Below are positions 63,678 through 64,000 of a stretch of DNA of 64,000 bases, piece after piece (position 1 is the stretch's first letter; each line of letters begins with the position of its first letter). Below the pieces are notes generated by a model. That model searched no databases. It was not told the origin of the DNA and saw only the letters and a list, made by a program, of their open reading frames with translations. The stretch comes from Gordonia sediminis (GTDB lineage: Bacteria; Actinomycetota; Actinomycetes; Mycobacteriales; Mycobacteriaceae). The position numbers were made by a program, and so were the translations under genes. The stretch is taken from the NCBI GenBank assembly GCA_004193205.1, contig RZUM01000009.1, positions 62,001 to 126,000 on the forward strand, written 5' to 3'.

Positions 63678-64000
63678 TCACGACGCCTCGCCGAGCAGCC
63701 GCGCGAAGTTGGCGATCCCGGCCGCCTCGGCCGCGGTCTCCCGCGCAGGCGGCCGCACCTCGGTGACCCGCCGATGCGCCGCCGGCTCCCGCGCCGTATC
63801 CAGTCGCAGTGCCGTCACCAGCTCACGCGCCGCACGACGCACTCGATCGGACAGGAGCGCGGTGTCCCCCGAGGTGCCCGCCCAATCCTCGGCCGCGGCG
63901 TACACCGCGGTGGGTACGACGACCGCGCTCAGATAAGAGAACAACGGTCGCATCGCGTGATCGAGCACCATCGAATGGCGTGGACTGCCACCGGTCGCCG
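63678..64000 (-). CDS. NAD(P)H-dependent FMN reductase-like flavoprotein, C-terminal part
   Basis: The visible 107 codons read in from the right edge with ATGGSPRHSMVLDHAMRPLFSYL, then VVVPTAVYAAAEDWAG. This matches the CE1759/MsuE-type FMN reductase family, in which 'TGGS.RHS..L' binds flavin. The C-terminal 50 residues are variable. The 5' part is outside the window. Confidence 0.78.
   Translation of the reverse strand, partial: ATGGSPRHSMVLDHAMRPLFSYLSAVVVPTAVYAAAEDWAGTSGDTALLSDRVRRAARELVTALRLDTAREPAAHRRVTEVRPPARETAAEAAGIANFARLLGEAS

Overview
The window is high-GC, gene-dense actinobacterial DNA. Gene content points to a mycolic-acid-containing member of the Mycobacteriales, most likely Gordonia or a close relative. 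The evidence is mtrA-mtrB-lpqB next to tmk and sahH, ESX (type VII) secretion substrates, an antigen-85-like mycolyltransferase, and a homolog of the mycobacterial hydrolase Rv2715. The genus is an inference from gene content and order; no rRNA or tRNA gene was seen.

Layout. 1-11.7 kb: end of hpf, a reversed comF, lpqB-mtrB-mtrA (envelope and cell-cycle two-component system) divergent from tmk, then sahH, a MetP/MetS-type transporter and a cation efflux protein. 11.8-17.8 kb: an orphan ESX substrate cluster (two WXG100 proteins, an EspC-like protein and a 467-aa partner), a CoA-transferase, an EspI-like ATPase and a DedA protein. 18-26 kb: a hydrolase, a TM2 protein, a quinate/shikimate catabolic island (QsuB-type dehydratase, ShiA-type transporter, QsuD-type dehydrogenase, TetR regulator) with palindromic operators, an array of 21-bp repeats, and a secreted protein of unknown function.

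26-60 kb is the ribosomal-protein region on the minus strand, broken into blocks: rplN-rplX-rplE-rpsN (59.6-58.2 kb), rpsH-rplF-rplR-rpsE-rpmD-rplO (45.4-42.7 kb), secY-adk-map (42.5-39.8 kb), and infA-rpmJ-rpsM-rpsK-rpsD-rpoA-rplQ-truA (30.8-26.1 kb). Between map and infA lie about 9 kb of assorted genes: a DUF4236 protein, a MarR/FAD-monooxygenase pair, a SIMPL lipoprotein, flavodoxin, dtd, fdhD and an MprF-like protein.

Between rpsN and rpsH, normally adjacent, lie about 12.8 kb of accessory DNA with REP-like repeats at both ends. Its core is a tightly overlapping five-gene operon: a protein combining RpoA-CTD-like and sigma-region-4-like domains, a GHKL (MutL/MORC-like) ATPase, a Z1 superfamily-II helicase-like protein, a ParA ATPase and a 166-aa partner. 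It resembles GHKL+Z1 anti-phage systems but shows no recognisable nuclease or methylase and has unusual ParA and RNA-polymerase-like partners. It is the best candidate for an undescribed system here. The rpsH block downstream of the island carries a promoter almost identical to the rplN promoter, as if duplicated when the operon was split.

59.9-64 kb: the mycolyltransferase, a small LuxR-type regulator, an acetoacetate-decarboxylase-family protein, a pirin and a partial flavin reductase.
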